Of a stretch of DNA of 64,000 bases, positions 51,074-60,503 are shown piece after piece; positions within the stretch are counted from its first letter, which is position 1, and each line of letters starts with the position of its first letter. The notes under the pieces were generated by a model. It worked only from the letters and a program-made list of their open reading frames with translations, searched no databases and was not told the DNA's origin. The stretch comes from CAWBRY01 sp963791295 (GTDB taxonomy: Bacteria; Bacteroidota; Bacteroidia; Chitinophagales; Chitinophagaceae): contig CAWBRY010000001.1 in the NCBI GenBank assembly GCA_963791295.1, forward strand, positions 1,984,001 to 2,048,000, written 5' to 3'. The position numbers and the translations under genes are program-made.

Positions 51074-52132
51074 ATGACAACGATCAAAGGCCCCGGAATT
51101 TTTTTAGCCCAGTTCATGGGCGATCAAGCTCCGTTCAATAATCTACGGTCAATTTGTCTATGGGCTGAGAGCCTTGGATTCAAAGGAGTTCAAATTCCAA
51201 CGTATTGATCCGCGTTGCATGGACTTAAAGCTGGCTGCGGAAAGCAAGACATATGCCGATGAATTGAAAGGATTGGTGAATGAATGCGGATTGGAAATTA
51301 CCGAACTATCAACTCACTTGCAGGGACAGTTGGTTGCCGTTCATCCTGCCTATGAGTGCATTGTTCGATGGGTTTGCGCCGGAATCCGTACGCGGCAATA
51401 GCAAGGCGAGGACCGAATGGGCTGTTCAACAATTAAAATATGGCGCAAAGGCATCGCAGAACCTGGGATTGAATGCTCATGCAACATTCAGTGGATCTTT
51501 GATGTGGCATACTATTTCATCCGTGGCCGCAACGCCCTGCCGGATTGGTAGAAGAAGGATTTAAGGAATTGGCCAAGCGTTGGTTGCCGATCTTAAATTA
51601 TTTTGATGAATGCGGCATAGACTGTTGCTATGAAATTCATCCGGGTGAAGACCTATTTGACGGGATCACCTATGAAATGTTTCTTGAAAAGGTAAATAAC
51701 CATCCGCGCGCATGCTTGCTGTATGATCCTTCTCATTTTGTTTTGCAATGCCTGGATTATATTCAGTACATCGATCTCTATCATGAACGTATTCGCGCAT
51801 TCCATGTAAAGGATGCCGAATTCAATCCCACTGGCCGGCAAGGAACTTTTGGCGGTTATCAAAGTTGGTTAAAACGAGCTGGCAGGTATCGTTCGCCAGG
51901 CGATGGACAAATCGATTTCAAAAAGATATTCAGCAAACTAACTGAGTATGGTTATGAAGGTTGGGCAGTGATGGAGTGGGAATGTTGTTTAAAACATCCC
52001 GAGGACGGCGCCAGGGAAGGAGCGGAATTCATTCGTGATCATATCATCCGGGTAACGGAAAAAGCATTTGATGATTTTGCTAAGACAGGCCAGGACCAAA
52101 AGTTCAACCGGTCTGTTCTCGGTCTGGATTGA
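51074..52132 (+). CDS. Cytosolic sugar phosphate isomerase/epimerase-like TIM-barrel protein (frameshifted)
   Basis: About 350 residues without a signal peptide: MTTIKGPGIFLAQFMGDQAP, GFKGVQIPTYDPR after correction near 51,205, ELSTHLQGQLVAVHPAYDAL after correction near 51,355, then an intact end. Metal ligands of the family are visible as the Glu in CCYEIHPGED, Asp-His in LLYDPSHFVLQ, His-Asp in AFHVKDAEFNPTGRQGTFGG and Glu in AVMEWEC. The GRQGTFGGYQ segment is typical of the subgroup found beside Gfo/Idh/MocA and DUF1080 genes in Bacteroidota, in which relatives have been linked to hydration or isomerisation of keto-sugar intermediates. It lies between the Gfo gene and a cytochrome gene in one run of co-directional genes. 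Confidence 0.87.
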
Positions 52133-52173
52133 AAAAAAATCGCTGTATATTTCCATTCAACAAAAAAATTGAT

Positions 52174-52566
52174 ATGAAAAAGATTCTATTTACTTTGATT
52201 GTAACGGTATCATTGGCAGCATGCGGAGGTGGCGATTCCAAAGATGAGAAAAAAGACAAAGAAGAGCCGGCAGTTGCAACCAATGACCTTTCAGAGAATC
52301 CTGATTACCAGGCAGGATTGGATTTGGTTGCCAAGTCGGATTGTTTTACCTGCCATAAGATCGATGAACCCCTTACTGGCCCTTCATATCGTGAAATGGC
52401 AAATAAGTACACTGGGCTGCCTGACACGATCATCGCGCACCTCGCGGGGAAAATTATCAATGGAGGAAGTGGTGTATTTGGTCAGGTATTCATGACTCCC
52501 CATCCCGGCGTTTCTCAAGCCGATGCCGAAGCCATGGTGAAATATATCATGCTACTTAAGAAATAA
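52174..52566 (+). CDS. c-type cytochrome lipoprotein
   Basis: A 130-residue intact protein. The signal MKKILFTLIVTVSLAAC ends in a lipobox, so it is probably a lipid-anchored periplasmic protein. A charged linker (DSKDEKKDKEE) precedes one haem-binding motif CFTCH in KSDCFTCHKIDEPLTGPSY, and a Met in QVFMTPHPGVS is the probable sixth ligand. Size and layout match small class I cytochromes that accept electrons from GMC dehydrogenases. It is 4 bp before the DUF1080 gene and 41 bp after the TIM-barrel gene, so it is likely the electron acceptor for the GMC enzymes of the divergent operon. Confidence 0.92.
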   Translation: MKKILFTLIVTVSLAACGGGDSKDEKKDKEEPAVATNDLSENPDYQAGLDLVAKSDCFTCHKIDEPLTGPSYREMANKYTGLPDTIIAHLAGKIINGGSGVFGQVFMTPHPGVSQADAEAMVKYIMLLKK

Positions 52567-52570
52567 ATTT

Positions 52571-53343
52571 ATGATAAGTCAAATTAGCTGTTCGCTTTTA
52601 CTAACGATTGGCTCTATTGGGTTTTTTGCCAATGGTGAAAATTTTTCGAATGCCGACTGCACTCTATCTCGTATGGATACCATTATAAATAATACTTTAA
52701 CTGATCAGGAGAAATCCGAAGGATGGCAATTGTTATTCGATGGGACGACAACAAAGGGCTGGCATCAATATGGCAACAAACCTGTTGGAGCTGCCTGGAC
52801 AATCTCCGATGGCTGCGATCCGGCTGGATCCAAATGGAAAGAGGTGGTGGTGATATCGTAACTGATGACGAATTCGAGAATTTTGATTTCAAAATGGAAT
52901 GGAAATATCCCAAAATGGAAATAGCGGGATCATGTTCTATATCGCAAGAGGATACTGCGAAGTATAAATGGCCATGGACTACAGGACCTGAAATGCAGGT
53001 GCTGGACAACCAGGGTCATCCGGATGCAAAGATCATAAAACACCGCGCAGGAGATCTTTATGATCTGATCTCCTGTTCAAAAGAAACCGTTAAACCATTC
53101 GGCGAATGGAATATCGGTTGAAATAAAAGCAGTGAATGGAAAACTTGGATCTTTTTCTAAATGGAGAAAATATGGTATCCACAACCATGTGGGATGATAA
53201 TTGGAGATAAAATGATAGCAGCAAGCAAATTTAAGCATCCATGCCTGGATTCGGCACATTTAAAAAAGGCCGGTTTCGCTCTTCAGGATCATGGCAACGA
53301 AGTTTGCTCCGTATAAGTCAGGAAGTATCAACGATCTAGTTAA
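52571..53343 (+). CDS. Secreted DUF1080 (3-keto-disaccharide hydrolase family) protein (frameshifted)
   Basis: The family has a concanavalin-like beta-jelly-roll fold, and characterised members cleave the glycosidic bond of 3-keto-glycosides. After a hydrophobic signal (ISCSLLLTIGSIGFFANG), EGWQLLFDGTTTKGWHQYG and AAWTISDG start the domain. The corrected middle reads TDDEFENFDFKMEWK then NGNSGIMFYIARG, TTGPEMQVLDNQGHPDAK, HRAGDLYDLI and KPFGEWN; the end is RFALQDHGNEV plus RKYQRSS. Indels sit near 52,825, 52,910, 53,115, 53,205, 53,270 and 53,305, so the stop at 53,343 is from the corrected frame. Its secretion signal places it with the GMC dehydrogenases in the periplasm. Confidence 0.88.
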
Positions 53344-53379
53344 GAATATTCTAACTTTGGTCAACCAAAACCAAAAGTC

Positions 53380-53808
53380 ATGGGAACTGAAATTCTTTCT
53401 CAGCTCAATTGGCTGGCCATTGTCGTAGCAGGCCTTGCTTATTTTGCCTTAGGCGCATTATGGTATTCCAAATTATTGTTTGTTATCCATGGATCAGGAT
53501 GACGAAGAGTTAGGATGGATGATCCGAATGCAAGAAAGAACTTTGCTCAAATCATGATGCTTGCTCCCTGATCTTGATGATCATTGCCAGCATTGGTCTG
53601 GCAATTATCCTTAGCACGGATTGGACCTTCGTCACTATGATGTCTGGAGTAAAAGTAGGATTGACTTGCCGGAATATGTTTTTCCGCAACTGCCATCTCT
53701 ATTTCTTATTTATATGAGAAACGGCCGCTGGGTCTTCATCTGATCAATGGAGGATATAATATGGTCGGATCGATCATTGCCGGGATAATCATTGCAGTTT
53801 GGAGATGA
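53380..53808 (+). CDS. DUF1761 family small membrane protein (frameshifted)
   Basis: The start MGTEILSQLNWLAIVVAGLA with YFALGALWYSKLLF is the first helix and signature of DUF1761. Later pieces in other frames give LILMIIASIGLAIILSTDWT, GICFSATAISIS and YLYEKRPLGLHLINGGYN, then IIAGIIIAVWR before TGA. Four membrane helices are expected. The function of the family is not known. It follows the DUF1080 gene by 36 bp but is probably unrelated in role, and it converges on pyk, stopping 12 bp before that gene's end. Confidence 0.78.
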
Positions 53809-53820
53809 CCCAAGCATTAT

Positions 53821-55313
53821 TCAACCTTCGTAATTTTTAAAGATGTTGGTTGGAAGGTGAAGATGAACGGGAACGCTTCCCGTATTGACTACGATATCTC
53901 CTGACCTTAAGGAATTTCCGTTCCTTGAGAATATCGATCTGATCGAAGATGATATCGTCCAGGCTTTCTTCTTCATCATAATAAAAAGCCCTTACTCCCC
54001 AGCTCAAACTCAATTGATTGACCAGCGATCTTTCTTTGGTAAAGATATATAGTGGTGCTTTAGGCCGATAGTGCTTAAGGTAAATGCTGTATATCCACTT
54101 TGAGTCATTCCGATCAATGCATTTGCATTCGACATCCTTGGCAAGTTTGCAAGCATTATAGCATATGCGCATCACTCAGGAACGAAGGAGAGTGGGGCTG
54201 TGGCGCCAGTTCATCTTCTCGATTATAATGATATCCGTTCTTTTCAACTTCCACAATGATCTTACACATGGTTTCCACCACCAGCGTAGGATGCTTTCCT
54301 GCTGCTGTTTCTGCACTCAGCATTACAGCATCGGCACCTTCCAATACAGCATTTGCTACATCGGTGATCTCGCTACGGTTGGGCTTATTAAATTCGATCA
54401 TGCTCTCCATCATCTGTGTGGCAACGATCACTGGCTTTGCACGATGAAGGCACATGCGGATGATCTGTTTTTGCAACAACGGTATTTTTTCAACCGGCAA
54501 TTCAACTCCCAGGTCTCCGCGCGCAATCATCACTGCATCCGATTCGACAATGATATCCCGCAGATTTTCAAGCGCTTCTGGCTTTTCAATTTTGGAAATG
54601 ATCTTGGTCTTACTGCTTCTTTTTCTCAAGCTAAATCGCGCAAGTACTTCCAAGATCTTTTACACGTCGAACAAAGGATAGCGCTACCCAATCCAATTGT
54701 TGTTCAATGATGAATTCAAATCGGCAAGATCTTTTGCAGTCAGCGCAGGCAAAGAGATCTTTGTATCGGGAAGATTGATCCCTTTTTTAGATGACAAGTC
54801 CCTCCGAGTGTAACTTCTACCTGCACATCATTGTTCTTCAACACTTTTTTGACCCTGACTTCCAATTTACCATCATTGATCAGGATCGTATTGCCGACCT
54901 TAACATCTTCGTGCAGATTGGGATACGAGACATATATCCTTTCCTTATTGCCCAATACTTTGGTATTGGTAAACGTGAGGATATCACCTTCCTCAATTTC
55001 GATCTCACCTCCTTCGATATCACCGACTCTTAATTTGGGTCCTTGCAGATCACCAATGATGGCGATATTGAATGGTTCTTCGCTGTTGATCTTGCGGATA
55101 TGTCCGAATGATCTTCAGTTTATCCTCGTGTGAACCGTGTGAAAAATTCAGGCGGAAAACATTTACTCCTGCGCTGGTCAATTCAAACAACTTATCATAG
55201 GTGTCGCAGGCAGGTCCAACAGTAGCAACAATCTTTGTCCGATGAATCTTGTGTGCGACCCCGGCATCCCGGTCCATTTCTTTGTGATAATACTTTGCTG
55301 CGTGTTTGGCCAT
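53821..55313 (-). CDS. pyk: Pyruvate kinase (frameshifted)
   Basis: Converts phosphoenolpyruvate and ADP to pyruvate and ATP in glycolysis. The N-terminus has HRTKIVATVGPACDTYDKL and VNVFRLNFSHGSHEDK. The B domain (KVGNTILINDGKLEVRVKK), the catalytic barrel with AVMIARGDLGVELPVEKIP, VIVATQMMESMIEFNKPNR, EITDVANAVLEGADAVMLSA follow, then a C-terminal domain ending SVPVHLHLPTNIFKNYEG in the corrected frame. Total is about 497 residues, slightly longer than usual because of the N-terminal extension MAKHAAKYYHKEMDRDAG. Indels lie near 55,100, 54,780, 54,655, 54,170 and 53,880. It lies 34 bp after pfkA on the same strand. Confidence 0.92.
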
Positions 55314-55347
55314 GATTGGTTTCTCGTTAGTGGTTGCTGGTTCAGCA

Positions 55348-56352
55348 TTATTGATGATCAGCGTTCAGAGCAAGGATCTTCACAATCTTCATCCATTCTT
55401 CACTGATCTTTCCCTTATTCTTCACAGCGGCTTCCAGTGGAATATAATGCATCTTGTTGTTTAAAATGCCAACAAATACATTATGTCTTCCCACTACCAG
55501 GCATTCAACTGCATGATATCCCATTCGGCTTGCAATCAATCGATCGATGCAACTCGGAGATCCGCCGCGTTGAATATGGCCTAAGGATACAAACTCTTAT
55601 TTCTGCCTTGGGTAATCTTTCTTTCAATGTTTTTTGCAAGTTCATTGGCCCCTCCAAATTCATCCCCTTCGGCCACAACGATCAGATTTACTAATTTTTT
55701 CCGACGTTCCTTTTCCTGTAGAGAATTGATCAGCTCATCCATATTGGTTTTCAATTCCGGGATCAGAATATTTTCCGCACCGGTGGCAATACCACTATGC
55801 AGGGCAATATAACCCGCATCCCTACCCATCACTTCGATGATGAAGATTCGATCATGAGCATCCATAGTATCGCGGATCTTATCGATCGCTTCTACTGCGG
55901 TATTGACGGCTGTGTCAAAACCAATGGTAAAATCGGTCCCATAAATATCCTTGTCGATCGTACCAGCCAATCCGATGCATGGGATATCAAATTCATGACT
56001 GAATTTGACGGCACCGCGAAACGAACCATCACCTCCAATGATCACCAGGCCATTGATATCCCTTCTTTTCAGATTTTCATAAGCCTTCTTTCGGCCTTCA
56101 TATTCGAAGAAATTCTTTGCATCGCGCGGTTTTTAGCATGGTGCCTCCCCGTTGAATGATATTGGCTACCGATCGCGATTCCATCTTGAATATCTCATCT
56201 TCCATCAAGCCCTGGTATCCTCGCATGATGCCATATACCTCAAGCCCATGATAGATGCCGGTCCTGACAACCGCGCTGATAGCAGCATTCATTCCCGGAG
56301 AATCGCCTCCTGAAGTGAGAACTCCAATTTTGGTTACTTTGCTATTTGCCAT
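55348..56352 (-). CDS. pfkA: ATP-dependent 6-phosphofructokinase (frameshifted)
   Basis: Phosphorylates fructose-6-phosphate in glycolysis. It starts MANSKVTKIGVLTSGGDSPG with MNAAISAVVR, then GYQGLMEDEI, IIGGDGSFRGA (Gly after GGD, as in ATP-using enzymes), IGLAGTIDKDIYGTDFTIGF, FIIEVMGRDAGYIAL and GHIQRGGSPSCIDRL. Length is about 330 residues, normal for the family. Indels are near 56,130, 56,045 and 55,590. The catalytic loop reads TIDKD where most family members have TIDND; this may be a real substitution or a single-base error. It is the first gene of a pfkA-pyk unit, and TATTTTTG on the minus strand at 56,448-56,455 could be its -7 box. Confidence 0.92.
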
Positions 56353-56475
56353 AGATGAATCCGAGATTCTACATTAATCATCCATTCTTTTGTATAGGCT
56401 AACAATCGTTAGAAAGACATCAGTTCTCAAGAGCAGGCAAAAATAAGGTTTTGTAAGTTGCATTAAATTTCTGTC

Positions 56476-57216
56476 ATGAGAAAAAAGCTTTTCTGCGTTC
56501 TTTTTATTTTCATATCAGCCAACGCATCGGCGCAAGCTGACTCTATTTTTTTTAGGGCTTTCCCCATTACGGATTATATGATGGATGTGAATGATAGCGT
56601 GAAAATAGTTCAGGTCCAGCTGCCCACCGGGCCATCCATCCAGATGAAACAAGTTGGCGTTTTGAGAGGTGTTTATCGTGAATCCAAATCCGACACTACA
56701 ATGATTGGAACCGGCCGATGTAACCTCATCAAGGGAGATTACTATTATTTTACTATCAACTGGAAGTTAAGTGGTACTCTTCCCCGGCGAAATGATCTTT
56801 TATATGTAAGGATCCCAAGACCTCCTGCTTACCGGCGGCAGATTATTCCTGTGGCATCCCATTTTATAGTCTTTCGAAATGTGTATGACGAAGACCTGTT
56901 TGACCGGTATGCTGTATTCAATAAATGGGAGCAATCGGATGAAGACGCACTGATTGATTCTATGGTTAGAGACGTTCGCTTTACGGGAAATTATTTTCTG
57001 GAAAATAATCCTTCGATGAATGTCAAAATCGCCACCGGAAAATACCAAAATCAAATGGTGCTGAATGCAATGGTTGTATGTGCGAAGCCGGACATGGTCG
57101 ATTTCCTGGACTATGTAATAGCAAGGCCACGGCTATATGCCGGACGGGAATGGAAAATAGCGGAGGTATTTGCAACCTGGCTTTCCAGTGGAGCGCCTAC
57201 AGTGATTCGCAAGTAG
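56476..57216 (+). CDS. Secreted protein of unknown function
   Basis: An intact 246-residue protein with a clear signal peptide: MRKKLFCVLFIFISANASAQ and cleavage after AQ. The rest is soluble, moderately basic and without cysteine clusters or repeats. Segments such as YVRIPRPPAYRRQIIPVASH and AVFNKWEQSDEDALIDSMV do not match a family I recognise. It is divergent from pfkA (123-bp gap) and its end lies 18 bp from an RmlD-like gene. It may be a Bacteroidota-specific periplasmic protein. Confidence 0.7.
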   Translation: MRKKLFCVLFIFISANASAQADSIFFRAFPITDYMMDVNDSVKIVQVQLPTGPSIQMKQVGVLRGVYRESKSDTTMIGTGRCNLIKGDYYYFTINWKLSGTLPRRNDLLYVRIPRPPAYRRQIIPVASHFIVFRNVYDEDLFDRYAVFNKWEQSDEDALIDSMVRDVRFTGNYFLENNPSMNVKIATGKYQNQMVLNAMVVCAKPDMVDFLDYVIARPRLYAGREWKIAEVFATWLSSGAPTVIRK

Positions 57217-57222
57217 GAATCT

Positions 57223-57230
57223 TACATTTG
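57223..57230 (+). promoter_or_regulatory. Possible -7 box TACATTTG before the RmlD-like gene
   Basis: TACATTTG fits the Bacteroidota TAnnTTTG element and lies 4 bp before the ATG of the next gene, implying a nearly leaderless transcript. No good TTG-type -33 element is visible about 20 bp upstream, so support is weak. Confidence 0.35.
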
Positions 57231-57234
57231 AATA

Positions 57235-58122
57235 ATGAAAGTTTTGATAACCGGAGCTAATGGGTTCCTGGGTTTTTATCTCTGTAGGCTATTGCTCGAA
57301 CGGGACTACGAAGTCATTGCCACTTCTAAGGGAGTTTGCCGGCTTCCGTTTATTGGCGCCTCAGGGTTCATCTTTGAATCTTTGGATTTCACTGATCCCT
57401 TTGCCGTTCATGATGTATTCCAAAAGTATCAGCCAACGGTGGTTGTGCATGCAGGCGCCATGGGAAAGCCTGACGAATGCGAACAACAGCAATGGAAGGC
57501 CTATATGACGAATGTGGAGGGCACATTGACAATGTTATTCAATGCCGAGGAATTCAAGAGCTTCTTTATTTTCATTTCAACTGATTTTATTTTCGATGGC
57601 AGTAAAGAAGTATATAATGAAGACGATCTTCCGGGACCTGTGAATTTTTACGGCAAAACAAAGGTCGAAGCAGAAGAAGCGGTAGCAGAATACTTGCATG
57701 ATTGGGCTATCATCCGGACAGTGATGGTTTATGGAAACCCCGGCACCGGCAGAGGAAATATTCTGACCATTATAAAAGAAAGACTTGAAAACGGCCAGAG
57801 CTACCAGGTCTTCAATGATCAGATACGCACTCCAACTTATGTTGAGGATCTAGTAGGAGGAATATTAAAGATCATCGAAACAAGAGCTACAGGGATATAT
57901 CATTTATCCGGGACGGATGTATTAACGCCCTGGGAAATGGCATCTCAGCTAGCCGATCACCTCAACCTGGATAAATCGTTAGTCATAAAAATAACCGCTG
58001 CTGACCTCGTACAACCTGCGAAAAGACCATTCAGAACTATTTTCAATATTGATAAGGCAAAACAAAATTTGGACTTTCATCCTATATCTTTCATCGAGGG
58101 ATTGAGAAAGACATTTCCCTAA
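57235..58122 (+). CDS. RmlD-like / NAD(P)-dependent extended SDR epimerase-reductase
   Basis: An intact 295-residue extended short-chain dehydrogenase. The nucleotide-binding motif is MKVLITGANGFLGFYLCRLL, the active-site region has FISTDFIFDGSKEVYNEDD and the catalytic pair is YGKTK (YxxxK). PTYVEDLVGGILKIIE and GIYHLSGTDVLTPWEMA match the RmlD substrate-binding family, whose type member reduces dTDP-4-keto-rhamnose. There are no other rhamnose genes nearby, so the substrate is open; SAM-synthetase regulatory-subunit-like or sugar epimerase roles are alternatives. Its last 32 bp overlap the convergent rpiA gene. Confidence 0.85.
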   Translation: MKVLITGANGFLGFYLCRLLLERDYEVIATSKGVCRLPFIGASGFIFESLDFTDPFAVHDVFQKYQPTVVVHAGAMGKPDECEQQQWKAYMTNVEGTLTMLFNAEEFKSFFIFISTDFIFDGSKEVYNEDDLPGPVNFYGKTKVEAEEAVAEYLHDWAIIRTVMVYGNPGTGRGNILTIIKERLENGQSYQVFNDQIRTPTYVEDLVGGILKIIETRATGIYHLSGTDVLTPWEMASQLADHLNLDKSLVIKITAADLVQPAKRPFRTIFNIDKAKQNLDFHPISFIEGLRKTFP

Positions 58123-58786
58123 TAGATCCATCCGCTTCCCCAATGATCACCCCGGAAGCCATACCGATAAATAACCCGGTTTCAACGACTCCGGGCATCT
58201 GATGCAACAGATCATTCAATTTCTTAGCGTCGGTGATTTTTCCAAAATGACAATCCAGGATGTAATGACCATGATCGGTGATAAAAGGACGGGATTGTTT
58301 TTTTCTTAACGTGACTTTTTTGCACGAAGTATTAGCCCGGATATATTTGGAAACCTGTTTAAATCCAAAAGGGACTACCTCCACTGGCAATGGGAATCGC
58401 CCCAATGTTTTCACCATCTTGGAATGGTCTGCAATAATGACCAATTTTCGGGAGGCTGCAGCAACCATCTTTTCCTGGAGCAACGCTCCTCCACCACCTT
58501 TGATTAACGTGCCATCAGCAGTAATTTCATCAGCGCCATCAATGGTGAGTGCTATCTCGGATATCGAATTCAAATCCACCAATTTTATACGCTGTTTCCT
58601 TGCCAGGCGCTCCGTTTCTTTGGATGTAGGAACGGCCCTTATCTCCAGCCCGGTTCGCAGTCGCGCGCCCAACTCCTGAATAAGCCAGGACACAGTAGAA
58701 CCCGATCCCAGTCCCACAATCATTCCCTTCTTCACCAGGTCCGCTGCATAGGTGGCCGCGTTCTTTTTGCAATCATCGTTTGCCAT
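58091..58786 (-). CDS. rpiA: Ribose-5-phosphate isomerase A
   Basis: Interconverts ribose-5-phosphate and ribulose-5-phosphate in the pentose phosphate pathway. The 231-residue sequence is intact, with GMIVGLGSGSTVSWLIQELG near the N-terminus, LTIDGADEITADGTLIKGGG including the catalytic Asp, LLQEKMVAAASRKLVIIADH and a C-terminal GVVETGLFIGMASGVIIGEA. The frame stays open to 58,933, but the start at 58,786 (MANDDCKK) matches family length, and a longer start would run into the divergent uspA gene. The 3' end overlaps the convergent RmlD-like gene by 32 bp. Confidence 0.94.
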   Translation of the reverse strand: MANDDCKKNAATYAADLVKKGMIVGLGSGSTVSWLIQELGARLRTGLEIRAVPTSKETERLARKQRIKLVDLNSISEIALTIDGADEITADGTLIKGGGGALLQEKMVAAASRKLVIIADHSKMVKTLGRFPLPVEVVPFGFKQVSKYIRANTSCKKVTLRKKQSRPFITDHGHYILDCHFGKITDAKKLNDLLHQMPGVVETGLFIGMASGVIIGEADGSIREMSFSIPR

Positions 58787-58832
58787 AATAGACAAATAAA
58801 CTACATTATGTTTGCGAAAAAAACAAATCAAT

Positions 58833-59618
58833 ATGCACCGAGTCATCATTCCTGTCGATTTTTCGGAAACAGCATTGAATGCAGCGCGCTTCACTGCCCA
58901 TATGCTGGCTGATAAAAAAGATGCCTTGGCCATTCTTTATCACAACTATGAGCAGGATGATGATTACGATGTGGTAAAAAGCTTTATGGAAACCTTACGA
59001 CATGATCTGAAGATAAAAGGGGATTGCCATGTAGAGTATGAAATCGAAAAAGGCGGGAATTTGATTGATAACCTCGAACGCGTTGCCAATGCTCGCCAGG
59101 CGACCGTGATCGCTATGGGCATCACGGGGAAATCTGCGTTGCAGCAGGTATTGATCGGAAGCAACACGTTGCGAATGGTCGACCGTAAAGTTTCTCCGGT
59201 AATGATCATTCCAACCAGTGCTACCTATACTCGGATAAAGAACGTTGCGTTTATGTCTGATTTTAAAGACATAAGCACATCCACACCATCTAAAATGATC
59301 AATGCCGTACTAGAAATGTTTGAACCCACATTACACATCTTAAATGTGATTCCCACACAGGAATCTGCGGATTCGTCGTTGCAGGAGCAGGGCAAAGAGG
59401 AATTCATGAAGATGTTTAGTAATTATTCCCCGGCATTTTACTTTTTAGCAAATGATGATTTTCAGGATGCTACTGATAAATTTGTGCTGGAACATCAGAT
59501 CGACTTGCTGCTGACCATACCCAGGCATGAGAGCAGTAATATCAACGTATTAAAGAGCAGCCATACGCGCAAACTGGCTTATCATAGCCACATTCCGATC
59601 CTGGCGGCTCACGTGTGA
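58833..59618 (+). CDS. UspA-type universal stress protein, first tandem copy
   Basis: A 261-residue intact protein, the size of a two-domain Usp. It starts MHRVIIPVDFSETALNAARF, chosen because the next gene starts with MHRVII too, although an upstream in-frame ATG exists at 58,812. The ATP-binding signature G-2x-G-9x-G-S is present in MGITGKSALQQVLIGSN, and VSPVMIIP follows at the end of domain one. Domain two (VAFMSDFKD, LHILNVIP) is degenerate and lacks this motif, ending HIPILAAHV. Such proteins bind ATP and modulate stress survival. TATGTTTG at 58,807-58,814 is a possible -7 box in the 46-bp divergent gap with rpiA. Confidence 0.88.
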   Translation: MHRVIIPVDFSETALNAARFTAHMLADKKDALAILYHNYEQDDDYDVVKSFMETLRHDLKIKGDCHVEYEIEKGGNLIDNLERVANARQATVIAMGITGKSALQQVLIGSNTLRMVDRKVSPVMIIPTSATYTRIKNVAFMSDFKDISTSTPSKMINAVLEMFEPTLHILNVIPTQESADSSLQEQGKEEFMKMFSNYSPAFYFLANDDFQDATDKFVLEHQIDLLLTIPRHESSNINVLKSSHTRKLAYHSHIPILAAHV

Positions 59619-59684
59619 AGTAAAAGTTTTATTAATTCCCAGCCAATGCTTTAAATTTAGCTCCCCGAAATCAAAATTTTTTTT

Positions 59685-60470
59685 ATGCACCGAGTAATCA
59701 TTTCGATCGATTTTTCAGCACCAGCTTACAATGCTGCGCGCTTCACTGCCCAGATGCTGGCTGGTAAGAAAGATGTTACGGTCATTCTTTATCACAGATA
59801 TGAACGCAGGTCTGAATTGAATGATTGTGAAAATCTCCTGGAAAGTCTGAAAAATGAATTCCTAACCAAAGGAGTCGCGACGGTGGAGTATGAAAATGAA
59901 ATGGGAGGGGATCTGGTTCATAACATTGCCAGGTTGGCGCATACCCGGAGAGCGACGCTGGTCGTCATGGGAATGACCGGAAAGTCAAACATGAAACAAA
60001 TTTTCATTGGCAGCAACACATTAAAACTCGTCAATGAAAATCTTTACCCCGTGATGATCATCCCGTCTGATGCCAGCTACTCCGAAATAAAAAATGTAGC
60101 ATTTGCTTCCGATTTCCAAAATGTGGAGGAAACCACGCCTTCCGTATTGATCAATGCTGTTCTTGAGATGTTCAATCCAAGATTACACATAGTGAATGTA
60201 AGCAACCGACACTATGTGTCGATTACTGAAGATTACCAAAAAGGCAAAGAAATACTTCAAAAAATGTTCAAGGATTATGATACTGAGTTTTATTTTATAG
60301 GGATGAACGACTTCTACGAAGCCATGGACAATTTCATCAAGGATTATAACATTGATATTTTGCTCACCATTCCCAAGCACGACAGCAACGCCAGGCTATT
60401 GTTCACCAGCACTCATACGAAGAAATTAGCCTATCACAGTCATATCCCGATCCTTGCAGCACATGAATAG
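59685..60470 (+). CDS. UspA-type universal stress protein, second tandem copy
   Basis: A 261-residue intact paralogue of the preceding gene, colinear over its full length: MHRVIISIDFSAPAYNAARF, then MGMTGKSNMKQIFIGSNTLK with the intact G-2x-G-9x-G-S ATP motif, a degenerate second half (VAFASDFQNVEETTPS) and the same C-terminus, HSHIPILAAHE. It lies 66 bp after the first copy. The pair differs mainly in the middle of domain one (charged residues in NYEQDD versus RYERRSELND) and in the second domain, so the copies have had time to diverge. Confidence 0.88.
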   Translation: MHRVIISIDFSAPAYNAARFTAQMLAGKKDVTVILYHRYERRSELNDCENLLESLKNEFLTKGVATVEYENEMGGDLVHNIARLAHTRRATLVVMGMTGKSNMKQIFIGSNTLKLVNENLYPVMIIPSDASYSEIKNVAFASDFQNVEETTPSVLINAVLEMFNPRLHIVNVSNRHYVSITEDYQKGKEILQKMFKDYDTEFYFIGMNDFYEAMDNFIKDYNIDILLTIPKHDSNARLLFTSTHTKKLAYHSHIPILAAHE

Positions 60471-60503
60471 GAGGTTTAGTCCTGGCGTATCAAACGCGGG
60501 GAC

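Noticed and set aside
42471..56352. Widespread pseudogenes in the metabolic genes
   Set aside because: Essential glycolytic genes are hit as hard as accessory ones, and all motifs are intact on both sides of each break, so sequence error is the simpler reading.
58787..58933. A longer rpiA start at 58,933
   Set aside because: It would add 49 residues unlike the family and overlap the divergent uspA gene; MANDDCKK at 58,786 fits family length.
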